From Finegoldia magna_J (lineage in GTDB: Bacteria; Bacillota; Clostridia; Tissierellales; Peptoniphilaceae), in contig NZ_NDYF01000002.1 in the NCBI RefSeq assembly GCF_002243175.1, forward strand, positions 47,922-111,921: a DNA stretch of 64,000 bases, read 5' to 3'. The position numbers and the translations under genes were made by a program. Below, in pieces: positions 43,309-51,990 of this stretch; position 1 is the first letter of the stretch; the number at the start of each line of letters is the position of its first letter. The notes under the pieces are model-generated. The model ran no database searches. It saw only the letters and a list, made by a program, of their open reading frames with translations, and had not been told where the DNA came from.

Positions 43309-43617
43309 ATGGCAAATCAAAAAATCAGAATCAGACTAAGAGCTTATGATCACGAATTAATCGATCAATCAGCTCAAAAAATCGTTGAGGCAGCTAAGAG
43401 AACTGACGTTAAAGTATCAGGTCCTATTCCGTTGCCAACAGAAAAAGAAGTTGTTACAATCTTAAGAGCTGTTCACAAATACAAAGATTCAAGAGAACAG
43501 TTCGAACAAAGAACACATAAGAGATTAATCGATATCATTAATCCTAACGCAAAGACATTGGAAGCGCTTAAAAAACTTAACCTTCCTGCCGGCGTAGATA
43601 TCGAAATTAAACTTTAA
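43309..43617 (+). CDS. rpsJ: Ribosomal protein S10 (NusE)
   Basis: A 102-residue protein of the 30S head and of the transcription antitermination complex. K-I-R-I-R-L-R-A-Y-D-H begins it and the loop P-L-P-T-E-K follows G-P-I near residue 40; R-T-H-K-R-L-I-D-I is the C-terminal signature. It is the first gene of the supercluster, preceded by GAGGAGGTG and by the structured leader. Length is normal. Confidence 0.97.
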   Translation: MANQKIRIRLRAYDHELIDQSAQKIVEAAKRTDVKVSGPIPLPTEKEVVTILRAVHKYKDSREQFEQRTHKRLIDIINPNAKTLEALKKLNLPAGVDIEIKL

Positions 43618-43691
43618 TCTTAGTATGATTGTAAAGCAATCCGCTGTAAGTAAATTTTAATGTGGATATCACACTATAGGAGGTGTACTCA

Positions 43692-44321
43692 ATGAAGAGT
43701 ATTTTAGGTAAAAAAATCGGAATGACTCAAATCTTCAACGAAGATGGTAGTGTTGTTCCAGTAACTGTCATTGAAGCGGGTCCAATGGTTGTTACACAAA
43801 TCAAAACTAAAGAAAAAGAAGGATATAACGCAATTCAAGTTGGTTACATCGAAAAGAAAGAAAAACATGTAAACCAACCAATGAGAGGTCATTTTGGCAA
43901 AGCAGGCGTTTCATTCAAGAAACACTTACAAGAGTTCAAAATAGGTGATGACGAACAATTCAACCTTGGAGATGAAATCAAATTAGATATTTTCCAAGAC
44001 GGAGATGTTGTAGATGTTATCGGTATTTCAAAAGGTAAAGGAACTCAAGGTTCAATAGTTAGACACAACTATGCAAGAGGACCTATGGGACACGGCTCTA
44101 AATCACACAGAGTTGCAGGTGCAAGAAGTGCGGGATCTTATCCAGCAAGAGTATTCAAAGGACGTAAAGGTTCAGGAAAGATGGGCCATGACCGTGTAAC
44201 TGTTCAAAACTTGAAAATTGTTAAAGTTGACAATGAAAGAAACTTACTTCTTATTAAGGGAGCTGTTCCAGGAAACAAAGGTGGAGTAGTTACTGTTAGA
44301 GAAGCTATTAAGTCAAAATAG
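43692..44321 (+). CDS. rplC: Ribosomal protein L3
   Basis: A 209-residue 50S protein reaching the peptidyl-transferase centre. G-K-K-I-G-M-T-Q-I-F opens it; the long loop containing H-G-S-K-S-H-R and R-V-F-K-G-R-K-G-S-G-K-M-G is the diagnostic L3 extension. Start ATG 43692 is chosen because AGGAGGTG lies 8 bases before it; an upstream in-frame codon at 43683 falls inside that site. A 65-base gap with possible pairing precedes it. Confidence 0.96.
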   Translation: MKSILGKKIGMTQIFNEDGSVVPVTVIEAGPMVVTQIKTKEKEGYNAIQVGYIEKKEKHVNQPMRGHFGKAGVSFKKHLQEFKIGDDEQFNLGDEIKLDIFQDGDVVDVIGISKGKGTQGSIVRHNYARGPMGHGSKSHRVAGARSAGSYPARVFKGRKGSGKMGHDRVTVQNLKIVKVDNERNLLLIKGAVPGNKGGVVTVREAIKSK

Positions 44322-44336
44322 GAAGGAGGATGAAAC

Positions 44337-44960
44337 ATGCCTAAAGTTCAAATTTTAAACCAACAAGGAGAAAATGTTGGAGAATTAGAATTAAATGAAG
44401 CCATTTTCGGCGTTGATGTTAATGAGCACGTTGTTTACGAAGTAGTTAGAAATCAACTTGCTAATAAAAGACAAGGCACACAATCTGCTAAAACTCGTAG
44501 TGAGGTAAGAGGTGGAGGAAAGAAGCCTTGGAGACAAAAAGGTACAGGTAGAGCAAGACAAGGATCTATCAGATCTCCACAATGGAGAGGTGGTGGGGTA
44601 GTATTCGCTCCAAAACCTAGAGATTACAGCTACGCTGTTCCTAAGAAAGTTAGAAGACTTGCAATCAAATCAGTATTAACTGACAAAGTTAATGACAATG
44701 AAATGATCGTTTTAGATAAATTAAGCTTAGATGCTATTAGCACTAAAAAAGCTGTTGAAGTATTAAAGAATATTAAAGCAGACAAGAAAGCTTTAGTAGT
44801 TGTTGATAAAAATGATGATACACTTTACAGATCATTTAGAAACATTGAAAATGTAGCTATTTGTGAAGCTAGATTAATCAATGTATATGATTGTTTGAAA
44901 TACAACTCATTAGTTATTACAACTGATGCTGTTAAAATTCTTGAGGAGGTGTTTCAATAA
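44337..44960 (+). CDS. rplD: Ribosomal protein L4
   Basis: A 207-residue 50S exit-tunnel protein. The conserved internal loop (about 45-100) has R-G-G-G-K-K-P-W-R-Q-K-G-T-G-R-A-R, then G-G-G-V-V-F-A-P. In E. coli L4 also represses the S10 operon by binding the leader. Ribosome site AGGAGGATG. Its stop overlaps the rplW start (TAATG). Confidence 0.96.
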   Translation: MPKVQILNQQGENVGELELNEAIFGVDVNEHVVYEVVRNQLANKRQGTQSAKTRSEVRGGGKKPWRQKGTGRARQGSIRSPQWRGGGVVFAPKPRDYSYAVPKKVRRLAIKSVLTDKVNDNEMIVLDKLSLDAISTKKAVEVLKNIKADKKALVVVDKNDDTLYRSFRNIENVAICEARLINVYDCLKYNSLVITTDAVKILEEVFQ

Positions 44961-45250
44961 TGAAATCACCATATGATATTATTTTGAAACCAATTATTTC
45001 TGAAGATTCTATGGAAAAAATGGAAGACAAGAAATATGTATTCAAAGTAGATAAAAATGCGAATAAAATAGAAATCAGAAACGCTATCGAAAAGATTTTT
45101 GATGTTAAAGTAAAATCTGTTAACACTATGAACGTTAAAGGAAAAGTTAAGAGAATGGGCGCTCACAGTGGTAAGAGATCTGATTGGAAGAAAGCTATAG
45201 TTGCATTAACAGAAGATTCAAAAGAAATTGAATTTTTCGAAGGAATGTAA
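44960..45250 (+). CDS. rplW: Ribosomal protein L23
   Basis: A 96-residue protein at the tunnel exit, docking site for SRP and trigger factor. D-I-I-L-K-P-I-I-S-E-D-S and Y-V-F-K-V-D-K-N-A-N-K-I-E-I start the fold; G-K-V-K-R-M-G is the tip loop. The ATG shares one base with the L4 stop; the ribosome site GAGGAGGTG lies in the end of rplD. Confidence 0.95.
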   Translation: MKSPYDIILKPIISEDSMEKMEDKKYVFKVDKNANKIEIRNAIEKIFDVKVKSVNTMNVKGKVKRMGAHSGKRSDWKKAIVALTEDSKEIEFFEGM

Positions 45251-45266
45251 TTAAGGGGGTAAAAAC

Positions 45267-46097
45267 ATGGCAATAAAAAAATATAAACCGACTTCTGCCG
45301 GTGTACGTGGTATGAGTGTTTTATCATTTGATGAAATCACAAAAACTACTCCTGAAAAATCATTAACTGTTAGCTTAAACAAATCTGGCGGAAGAAACTC
45401 TTATGGTAGAGTAACTACTCGTCACAGAGGCGGCGGAGCTAAGAGAAAATATAGAATTATAGATTTTAAAAGAAACAAAGATGGTATTAAAGCTGTTGTT
45501 AAATCAATCGAATACGATCCAAACAGAACAGCAAACATCGCTTTGTTACAATACGAAGATGGTGAAAAGAGATACATCATCCAACCACAAGGTTTAAAAG
45601 TTGGAGATGTAGTTGAAAGTGGTGCGGATGTAGATATTATCCCTGGTAATGCTCTTCCATTAAGAAGCATTCCAGTTGGTACTACAGTTCACAACATTGA
45701 AATGAAAGTTGGCAAAGGAGCTCAATTAGTTAGAACAGCTGGTGCTGAAGCACAACTTATGGCTAAAGAAGGCAAATTTGCACAATTAAGATTACCATCA
45801 GGAGAATATAGATTAATTCACCTTGACTGCAGAGCTACTGTAGGACAAGTTGGAAATATCTCTCACGAATTGGTTACAATTGGTAAGGCTGGACGTAACA
45901 GACACTTAGGTAAGAGACCTTACGTAAGAGGTTCAGCAATGAACCCAGTAGATCACCCTCACGGTGGTGGTGAAGGTAGAGCACCAATCGGTAGACCAGC
46001 TCCTTCAACTCCATGGGGTAAACCAGCACTTGGACTTAAGACTCGTAAGAAAAACAAAAAGTCTAATAAGTACATTGTAAGAAGAAGAAAGAAATAA
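45267..46097 (+). CDS. rplB: Ribosomal protein L2
   Basis: A 276-residue core 50S protein needed for subunit joining and peptidyl transfer. K-Y-K-P-T-S-A-G-V-R-G opens it, and the C-terminal V-D-H-P-H-G-G-G-E-G-R-A-P-I-G loop includes the key His of L2. Full length. Ribosome site AAGGGGGT. Confidence 0.97.
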   Translation: MAIKKYKPTSAGVRGMSVLSFDEITKTTPEKSLTVSLNKSGGRNSYGRVTTRHRGGGAKRKYRIIDFKRNKDGIKAVVKSIEYDPNRTANIALLQYEDGEKRYIIQPQGLKVGDVVESGADVDIIPGNALPLRSIPVGTTVHNIEMKVGKGAQLVRTAGAEAQLMAKEGKFAQLRLPSGEYRLIHLDCRATVGQVGNISHELVTIGKAGRNRHLGKRPYVRGSAMNPVDHPHGGGEGRAPIGRPAPSTPWGKPALGLKTRKKNKKSNKYIVRRRKK

Positions 46098-46109
46098 CGG
46101 AGGGATAGA

Positions 46110-46394
46110 ATGAGTAGATCACTTAAAAAAGGACCTTTCTGCGATGAACACTTAATGAAGAAAGTGGAAGAACTTAACAAAAACGATGAAAAGAAGATTA
46201 TTAAAACTTGGTCTCGTCGTTCTACAATATTCCCTAACTTCGTAGGTCACACAATTGCAGTTCACGATGGAAGAAAGCATGTACCTGTTTATATTACTGA
46301 CGATATGGTTGGTCATAAATTAGGAGAATTTGTTCCTACAAGAACATACAAAGGTCACATTAAAAACGAAAAAACGAGTAAGGTTCGTAATTAA
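46110..46394 (+). CDS. rpsS: Ribosomal protein S19
   Basis: A 94-residue 30S head protein. R-S-L-K-K-G-P-F is the N-terminal hallmark and G-H-K-L-G-E-F-V-P-T-R-T-Y-K-G-H the C-terminal one. Ribosome site CGGAGGG, 12 bases after rplB. Confidence 0.97.
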   Translation: MSRSLKKGPFCDEHLMKKVEELNKNDEKKIIKTWSRRSTIFPNFVGHTIAVHDGRKHVPVYITDDMVGHKLGEFVPTRTYKGHIKNEKTSKVRN

Positions 46395-46411
46395 TATAAG
46401 GAGGTATGACA

Positions 46412-46750
46412 ATGCAAGCTAAAGCTATAGCGAAATATGTACGTATTTCTCCTCTAAAAGTTAACTTTATATGCAAAGAAATTAGAGGTAAACAAGTTGA
46501 TGAAGCCCTTGCTATATTGAAATTCACTCCTAAAAAAGGTGCTAGAATTTTAGAAAAAGTGCTAAATTCAGCAATTGCAAACGCAGAACACAATTTTGGA
46601 TTAAACAGAGAAGATCTTTTTGTATCACAAGCATACGCTAATAATGCTCCAGTAATGAAAAGATGGAGACCAAAAGCTAAAGGAATGGCTTATCCAATCC
46701 TTAAAAGATCAAGTCATGTTGGCGTAGTTGTAGAAGAAAGAGAATTATAA
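46412..46750 (+). CDS. rplV: Ribosomal protein L22
   Basis: A 112-residue protein whose beta-hairpin lines the exit tunnel. The start ATG 46412 follows AAGGAGGT by 6 bases; an in-frame ATG at 46406 touches that site and is rejected. V-R-I-S-P-L-K-V and the hairpin region V-M-K-R-W-R-P-K-A-K-G are diagnostic. Confidence 0.96.
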   Translation: MQAKAIAKYVRISPLKVNFICKEIRGKQVDEALAILKFTPKKGARILEKVLNSAIANAEHNFGLNREDLFVSQAYANNAPVMKRWRPKAKGMAYPILKRSSHVGVVVEEREL

Positions 46751-46761
46751 GGAGGAGTCTG

Positions 46762-47496
46762 ATGGGTCAAAAAGTTAATCCTAAAGGATTAAGAGTTGGT
46801 GTTATCAAAGACTGGGATTCAAGATGGTTTGCAGATAAAAAAGATTTTAGTGATTATTTAGTAGAAGATCACAAAATTCGTGAACTAATCAAGAAAGAAT
46901 CTTTCAGCGCTGGTATTAGCAGTATAGCCATCGAAAGAGCATCAAACAAAATTAAAGTAACTATCAACACAGCTAAACCTGGTATGGTTATTGGCCGTCA
47001 AGGTGCTGGCGTTGAAGAATTAAAAAATAAATTAGAAAAATTAACAGGTAAGAAATTAATCATAAATGTAGAAGAAATTAAGTTCCAAGACTTAGATGCA
47101 CAATTAGTTGCAGAAAACATCGCAAGTCAATTAGAAAGACGTATTTCTTTCAGACGTGCAATGAAACAAACAATGCAAAGAAGCATGAGAGCAGGAGCTT
47201 TGGGTATTAAGACTATGGTTTCTGGTAGACTTGGTGGAGCTGATATGGCAAGAAGCGAAGGATACAGCGAAGGAACTATTCCTCTTCAAACTCTAAGAGC
47301 TGCAATCGACTATGGATTTGCAGAAGCGGACACAACTTATGGTAAGCTTGGTGTTAAAGTTTGGTTATACAAAGGTGAAATGTTACCTGGTATGACAGAA
47401 GAAGATTTACCTGTTTACAAAAACAAAAAAAACGACAAAAACAAAAAAAGAAGAAATAATAACAGAAAAGGTAAATCCCAAGCAGCTAAAAACTAA
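46762..47496 (+). CDS. rpsC: Ribosomal protein S3
   Basis: A 244-residue 30S protein at the mRNA entry. The KH domain holds G-M-V-I-G-R-Q-G-A-G-V-E-E-L, and G-Q-K-V-N-P-K-G-L-R-V-G starts it. The C-terminus (about 222-244) is an unusually Lys/Asn-rich basic tail, longer than in E. coli terms of simple charge but common in low-GC relatives. Confidence 0.97.
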   Translation: MGQKVNPKGLRVGVIKDWDSRWFADKKDFSDYLVEDHKIRELIKKESFSAGISSIAIERASNKIKVTINTAKPGMVIGRQGAGVEELKNKLEKLTGKKLIINVEEIKFQDLDAQLVAENIASQLERRISFRRAMKQTMQRSMRAGALGIKTMVSGRLGGADMARSEGYSEGTIPLQTLRAAIDYGFAEADTTYGKLGVKVWLYKGEMLPGMTEEDLPVYKNKKNDKNKKRRNNNRKGKSQAAKN

Positions 47497-47517
47497 TTCG
47501 AGAGGAGGAAATATTCT

Positions 47518-47961
47518 ATGTTAATGCCTAAAAGAGTAAAATACCGTAGAGTTCATAGAGGCAGAATGAAAGGTAAAGCATTAAAAGGCAATACTTTAAC
47601 TTACGGTGATTATGGTATACAAGCGTTAGGTTCTTGTTGGTTAACAGCTAATCAAATAGAAGCAGCACGTCGTGCTATGACAAGATATATAAAAAGAGGC
47701 GGTAACATCTGGATTAAAGTTTTCCCAGATAAGCCAGTGTCAAAGAAGCCTATCGGTATTCGTATGGGTTCAGGTAAAGGAGCTCCAGAATATTGGGTAG
47801 CAGTAATTAAACCAGGTAGAGTATTATTTGAAATGGCAGGTGTTCCTAAAGATGTAGCACGTGAAGCTATGAGACTTGCTCAACACAAACTACCTATCAA
47901 AACTAAATTTATAACTCGTGAAGAGTTCGGAGAAAAGGACGGTGAAGCTGATGAAAACTAA
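47518..47961 (+). CDS. rplP: Ribosomal protein L16
   Basis: A 147-residue 50S protein near the A-site tRNA. L-M-P-K-R-V-K-Y-R-R-V-H-R-G and G-S-G-K-G-A-P-E-Y-W-V are the signatures. Its last 11 bases overlap the rpmC start, implying coupling. Ribosome site GAGGAGG. Confidence 0.97.
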   Translation: MLMPKRVKYRRVHRGRMKGKALKGNTLTYGDYGIQALGSCWLTANQIEAARRAMTRYIKRGGNIWIKVFPDKPVSKKPIGIRMGSGKGAPEYWVAVIKPGRVLFEMAGVPKDVAREAMRLAQHKLPIKTKFITREEFGEKDGEADEN

Positions 47962-48157
47962 AGAAATTCGTAATCTATCAGATCAAGATTTACAAAAACA
48001 ATTAGAACAATCTAAAAGTGAATTGTTTAATCTACGTTTTCAATTAGCTACTGGGCAATTAGAAAACCCTATGATGATAGGACTTGTAAAAAAAGATATA
48101 GCTCGCATTAAGACTATTATTAGAGAACGTGAGCTAAACATTGGTAAGGAGGCTTAA
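47951..48157 (+). CDS. rpmC: Ribosomal protein L29
   Basis: A 68-residue two-helix protein at the tunnel exit: E-I-R-N-L-S-D-Q-D-L, L-F-N-L-R-F-Q-L-A-T-G-Q-L and V-K-K-D-I-A-R-I-K-T. Start ATG 47951 is inside the end of rplP; a longer in-frame version from 47918 adds residues absent from the family. Confidence 0.94.
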   Translation: MKTKEIRNLSDQDLQKQLEQSKSELFNLRFQLATGQLENPMMIGLVKKDIARIKTIIRERELNIGKEA

Positions 48158-48162
48158 CAATT

Positions 48163-48417
48163 ATGGAAAGAAATATGAGAAAAACCATAGTTGGTATAGT
48201 TGTTTCAGATAAGATGGATAAGTCAATTGTTGTAGAAGTTAAGACACTTGTCAAAGATCCTAAATACGGTAAACAATTAAGAAAAACAACTAAATTTAAA
48301 GCACACGATGAAGAAAACATTGCTGGTATCGGCGATAAAGTTAAAATAATGGAAACAAGACCTCTTTCTAAGACAAAGAACTGGAGACTTGTAGAAGTTA
48401 TAGAAAAAGCTAAGTAA
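48163..48417 (+). CDS. rpsQ: Ribosomal protein S17
   Basis: An 84-residue OB-fold 30S protein: K-T-I-V-G-I-V-V-S-D-K-M-D-K-S-I start and M-E-T-R-P-L-S-K-T-K-N-W-R end. Ribosome site AAGGAGG in the end of rpmC. Confidence 0.96.
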   Translation: MERNMRKTIVGIVVSDKMDKSIVVEVKTLVKDPKYGKQLRKTTKFKAHDEENIAGIGDKVKIMETRPLSKTKNWRLVEVIEKAK

Positions 48418-48441
48418 TTCTTATTACGAAAGGAGAATTTT

Positions 48442-48810
48442 ATGATTCAACAAGAAAGTCGTTTGAGAGTTGCAGATAACTCTGGTGCAAAAGAACTACT
48501 AGTAATAAGAGTTTTAGGTGGTACTAAAAGAAAGTACGCAGCTATCGGAGACATCGTAGTTTGCTCAGTTAAATCTGCACAACCGGGCGGTATGGTTAAA
48601 AAAGGTGATGTAGTAAAAGCTGTTATCGTAAGAACAACTAAACCATTGGGAAGAGCTGATGGAAGTTACATCAGATTTGACGATAACGCAGCTGTAATTA
48701 TAAAAGATGATAAAAATCCAGTGGGAACAAGAATTTTTGGTTCAGTAACTCGTGAATTGAGAGCCAATAACTTCATGAAAATAATCTCATTGGCACCTGA
48801 AGTATTATAA
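48442..48810 (+). CDS. rplN: Ribosomal protein L14
   Basis: A 122-residue 50S protein at the subunit interface. M-I-Q-Q-E-S-R-L-R-V-A-D-N-S-G-A-K and the C-terminal V-T-R-E-L-R..F-M-K-I-I-S-L-A-P-E-V are nearly invariant in the family. Ribosome site AAAGGAG. Confidence 0.97.
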   Translation: MIQQESRLRVADNSGAKELLVIRVLGGTKRKYAAIGDIVVCSVKSAQPGGMVKKGDVVKAVIVRTTKPLGRADGSYIRFDDNAAVIIKDDKNPVGTRIFGSVTRELRANNFMKIISLAPEVL

Positions 48811-48828
48811 TTGGAGGTGTAAAGAGAT

Positions 48829-49137
48829 ATGAAGATCAAAAATGGAGATACTGTAATAGTTATTTCTGGTAAAGACAAAGGAAAGACTGGAAATGTTATT
48901 GAAGTATTAGCCAAACAAAATAAAGTGGTAGTAGAAGGAGTTAACATAGTTACTAAACACCAAAAAGCTAACGGACGTGGTGTTGAAAGTGGACTAATCA
49001 AAAAAGAAGCTCCTATTGATGTTTCAAACGTAATGTATTATGATGCTAAAAACAAGAAAGGCACAAGATTAGGTTACAAGTTTGAAGACGGTAAGAAGGT
49101 TAGATTTATGAAATCTAACAACGAAACTATTAAGTAA
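48829..49137 (+). CDS. rplX: Ribosomal protein L24
   Basis: A 102-residue assembly-initiating 50S protein. The KOW motif is G-D-T-V-I-V-I-S-G-K-D-K-G-K-T-G (residues 5-20), followed by G-V-N-I-V-T-K-H-Q-K. Ribosome site TGGAGGTG. Confidence 0.96.
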   Translation: MKIKNGDTVIVISGKDKGKTGNVIEVLAKQNKVVVEGVNIVTKHQKANGRGVESGLIKKEAPIDVSNVMYYDAKNKKGTRLGYKFEDGKKVRFMKSNNETIK

Positions 49138-49155
49138 CATAAGGAGGGTATAAAC

Positions 49156-49698
49156 TTGACTTCCAGATTAAAAGAAAAATATACAAATGAAGTTGTTCCT
49201 TTCTTGGTTGAACGTTTCAAATATGAAAACATCATGCAAGTTCCAAGATTGGAAAAAATCGTGCTTAACATGGGTTTAGGTTCTTCAAAAGAAAATCCTA
49301 AAGCTATCGAAAGCGCTGTTAAAGAATTAGAAACAATTACAGGACAACACCCAATTGTAACAAAAGCAAGAAAATCTATCGCTAACTTCAAACTTAGAGA
49401 AGGAATGAATGTTGGTGTTAAAGTTACATTACGTGGTGAAAAAATGTATGATTTCTTAGATAAATTTATGAACATTTCTCTTCCACGTGTAAGAGACTTT
49501 AGAGGTATTTCTTCTAAATCATTCGATGGTAGAGGAAACTATGCTGTAGGTATCAAAGAACAATTAATATTCCCTGAAATTGAATACGATATGGTAGATC
49601 AAATTAGAGGTATGGATATTGTGGTCGTTACTACTGCAAACACTGACGAAGAAGCTAAGGAATTATTAGACAAAATGGGAATGCCATTTAAGAAATAA
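49156..49698 (+). CDS. rplE: Ribosomal protein L5
   Basis: A 180-residue protein binding 5S rRNA. It starts at TTG 49156, placed by AAGGAGGGT. K-I-V-L-N-M-G-L-G and D-F-R-G-I-S-S-K-S-F-D-G-R-G-N-Y are the landmarks. Confidence 0.96.
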   Translation: MTSRLKEKYTNEVVPFLVERFKYENIMQVPRLEKIVLNMGLGSSKENPKAIESAVKELETITGQHPIVTKARKSIANFKLREGMNVGVKVTLRGEKMYDFLDKFMNISLPRVRDFRGISSKSFDGRGNYAVGIKEQLIFPEIEYDMVDQIRGMDIVVVTTANTDEEAKELLDKMGMPFKK

Positions 49699-49710
49699 GG
49701 AGGAGTTTTA

Positions 49711-49896
49711 GTGGCTAAAAAATCAATGATCGCAAAACAAAAAAGACCTGCAAAGTTTAGCACGAGAGAATATAACAGATGCAAAATTTGTGGTAGACCT
49801 CACGGATATTTAAAGAAATATGGCATCTGCCGTATATGCTTTAGAGAATTGGCTTATAAAGGCGAAATCCCTGGCGTAAGAAAAGCAAGCTGGTAA
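49711..49896 (+). CDS. rpsN: Ribosomal protein S14, zinc-binding type Z
   Basis: A 61-residue short S14 with four zinc ligands: Cys24, Cys27, Cys40 and Cys43 (C-K-I-C..C-R-I-C). It starts at GTG 49711 after AAGGAGG. Cells with this form often carry a zinc-free spare elsewhere; none is in this window. Confidence 0.96.
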   Translation: MAKKSMIAKQKRPAKFSTREYNRCKICGRPHGYLKKYGICRICFRELAYKGEIPGVRKASW

Positions 49897-49917
49897 GAAA
49901 GGAAGGAGGAAGCTTTT

Positions 49918-50313
49918 ATGATGACTGATCCTATAGCAGATATGCTAACAAGAATAAGAAACGCGGTTAATGCGAAACATAAAGTTGTTGAAGTTCCTGC
50001 ATCTAATATCAAAAAATCAATAGCACAAATTTTATTAGATGAAGGATTTATCGATGGTTTCAATGTTACAGATGATGGTAAACAAGGAATCATTACAATA
50101 GATTTAAAATATGGTCCTAACGAAGAAAAAGTAATTTCAGGTATCAAGAGAATATCTAAACCTGGACTTCGTGTCTATGCCAGAGCAAATGAAGTTCCTA
50201 AGGTTTTAGGCGGACTTGGTATTGCTATTGTCTCTACATCAAAAGGCCTTGTAACTGATAAAGTTGCTAGAAAAGAAGGTATTGGTGGAGAAGTAATTTG
50301 TTACGTATGGTAA
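49918..50313 (+). CDS. rpsH: Ribosomal protein S8
   Basis: A 131-residue 30S protein binding 16S helix 21; in E. coli it represses the spc operon. T-D-P-I-A-D-M-L-T-R-I-R-N-A start and S-T-S-K-G-L-V..G-G-E-V-I-C-Y-V-W end. Two adjacent ATGs (49918, 49921) follow GAAGGAGGAAGC; either may be used. Confidence 0.96.
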   Translation: MMTDPIADMLTRIRNAVNAKHKVVEVPASNIKKSIAQILLDEGFIDGFNVTDDGKQGIITIDLKYGPNEEKVISGIKRISKPGLRVYARANEVPKVLGGLGIAIVSTSKGLVTDKVARKEGIGGEVICYVW

Positions 50314-50339
50314 CACAAACATTATAAGGAGGTTTGACC

Positions 50340-50879
50340 ATGTCAAGAATTGGATTAAAACCAATTGAAATTCCTAATGGCGTTGAAGTAAAAATAACTG
50401 AAGACAATTTGTGTACTGTAAAAGGACCAAAAGGTGAATTAGTTCAACAAATGCCAAAGGAAATGATTATCAAAGTAGAAGATAATACAATCACAGTTTC
50501 AAGACCTTCAGACATTAAAAGACACAAATCACTTCATGGTTTAACAAGAACTCTTGTTTTTAACATGATTGAAGGTGTTACTGAAGGATTTAAGAAAACT
50601 TTAATTATAGAAGGTACTGGTTACAGAGCAGCAAAACAAGGTAAAAAATTAGTGTTAAACTTGGGATACTCTCACACAATTGAAAAAGAAGATCCAGAAG
50701 GAATCACTGTTGAAGTACCAGAACAACACACAATAATTGTAAGTGGTAACGACAAACAACAAGTTGGTAACTACTCTGCAAAAATCAGAGACCTAAGAGG
50801 ACCTGAACCATACAAAGGTAAAGGTATCAGATATGAAGATGAACATATTAGACGTAAAGTCGGTAAAACAGGTAAGTAA
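50340..50879 (+). CDS. rplF: Ribosomal protein L6
   Basis: A 179-residue two-domain 50S protein. S-R-I-G-L-K-P-I-E-I-P start and G-P-E-P-Y-K-G-K-G-I-R-Y end. ATG 50340 follows AAGGAGGT; an in-frame TTG at 50334 is too close to that site. Confidence 0.96.
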   Translation: MSRIGLKPIEIPNGVEVKITEDNLCTVKGPKGELVQQMPKEMIIKVEDNTITVSRPSDIKRHKSLHGLTRTLVFNMIEGVTEGFKKTLIIEGTGYRAAKQGKKLVLNLGYSHTIEKEDPEGITVEVPEQHTIIVSGNDKQQVGNYSAKIRDLRGPEPYKGKGIRYEDEHIRRKVGKTGK

Positions 50880-50893
50880 GAAAGGAGTAAGGT

Positions 50894-51256
50894 ATGTTTA
50901 AGAAAATTGATAAAAATGCAAATAGAGTTAAAAGACATTTACGTATTCGTAAGAACCTTACAGGAACTTCTGAAAAACCAAGATTATGCGTATTCAAGTC
51001 TAATACTAACATCTATGCACAATTAATCGATGATGTTAACCACAACACATTAGTAGCTGCATCAACATTAGATAAAGATTACAAAGGCGAATCAAAATCT
51101 AACATGGAAGCTGCAAAACTTGTTGGTGAATTAATCGGTAAGAAAGCTATCGACAAAGGCATTGAACAATGCGTATTTGACAGATCTGGATATTTATATC
51201 ACGGAAAAGTTAAAGAATTAGCTGAAGGTGCTAGAAGCGCCGGACTTAAATTTTAG
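50894..51256 (+). CDS. rplR: Ribosomal protein L18
   Basis: A 120-residue 5S rRNA-binding protein. R-V-K-R-H-L-R-I-R-K-N-L-T-G-T and F-D-R-S-G-Y-L-Y-H-G-K-V-K are family signatures. Ribosome site AAAGGAG. Confidence 0.96.
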   Translation: MFKKIDKNANRVKRHLRIRKNLTGTSEKPRLCVFKSNTNIYAQLIDDVNHNTLVAASTLDKDYKGESKSNMEAAKLVGELIGKKAIDKGIEQCVFDRSGYLYHGKVKELAEGARSAGLKF

Positions 51257-51276
51257 TGCAAGGGAGGTATTTAGTA

Positions 51277-51783
51277 TTGGAACTTTTAAATAAAGAAATA
51301 GAAGGTTTAGAATTAGAAGAAAGAGTTGTAAATATTAACCGTGTAGCTAAGGTTGTTAAGGGTGGTAGAAACTTTAGATTCGCAGCCCTTGTAGTAGTTG
51401 GAGATAAAAACGGACACGTTGGTGTTGGTATTGGTAAAGCACAAGAAGTACCAGAAGCTATCAGAAAAGCAAGCCAAGATGCTAAAAAACACATCTTCAC
51501 AGTTCCTATCGTAAACACAACTATTCCTCACCAAGTAACAGGAATATTCGGTGCTGGTAGAGTATTATTGAAACCAGCTGGAGAAGGTACTGGAGTTATC
51601 GCAGGAGGTCCAGTTCGTGCGGTATGTGAATTAGCAGGTATCAAAGACGTTCGTTCTAAATCATTGGGAACATCAAACCCTCAAAACATTGTTAATGCAA
51701 CTGTAGAAGGACTTAAATCACTTAAGACAGCTGAACAAGTAGCTAAATTAAGAGGAAAGTCTGTAGAAGAAATTTTAAAATAA
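51277..51783 (+). CDS. rpsE: Ribosomal protein S5
   Basis: A 168-residue 30S protein guarding decoding accuracy. It starts at TTG 51277 after AGGGAGGT; a GTG at 51256 lies before that site. K-G-G-R-N-F-R-F and the A-G-G-P-V-R-A-V-C-E-L-A-G segment identify it. Confidence 0.95.
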   Translation: MELLNKEIEGLELEERVVNINRVAKVVKGGRNFRFAALVVVGDKNGHVGVGIGKAQEVPEAIRKASQDAKKHIFTVPIVNTTIPHQVTGIFGAGRVLLKPAGEGTGVIAGGPVRAVCELAGIKDVRSKSLGTSNPQNIVNATVEGLKSLKTAEQVAKLRGKSVEEILK

Positions 51784-51796
51784 GGAGGGCTTTTAA

Positions 51797-51979
51797 GTGA
51801 GTAAATTAAAGATCACTCTTAAAAAGAGCAAAATCGGTAGAATTGAAAAACACATTAGAACTTGTGAAGCCCTTGGACTTCATAAAATCGGACAATCAGT
51901 AATCAAAGAAGACAATGATGCAGTACGTGGAATGATTAGACACATTGCATTCATGGTTGACGTAGAAGAAGTTAAGTAG
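51797..51979 (+). CDS. rpmD: Ribosomal protein L30
   Basis: A 60-residue 50S protein: K-I-T-L-K-K-S-K-I-G-R then L-G-L-H-K-I-G-Q-S-V. It starts at GTG 51797 after AAGGAGGG. Confidence 0.95.
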   Translation: MSKLKITLKKSKIGRIEKHIRTCEALGLHKIGQSVIKEDNDAVRGMIRHIAFMVDVEEVK

Positions 51980-51990
51980 GAGGTGTTATA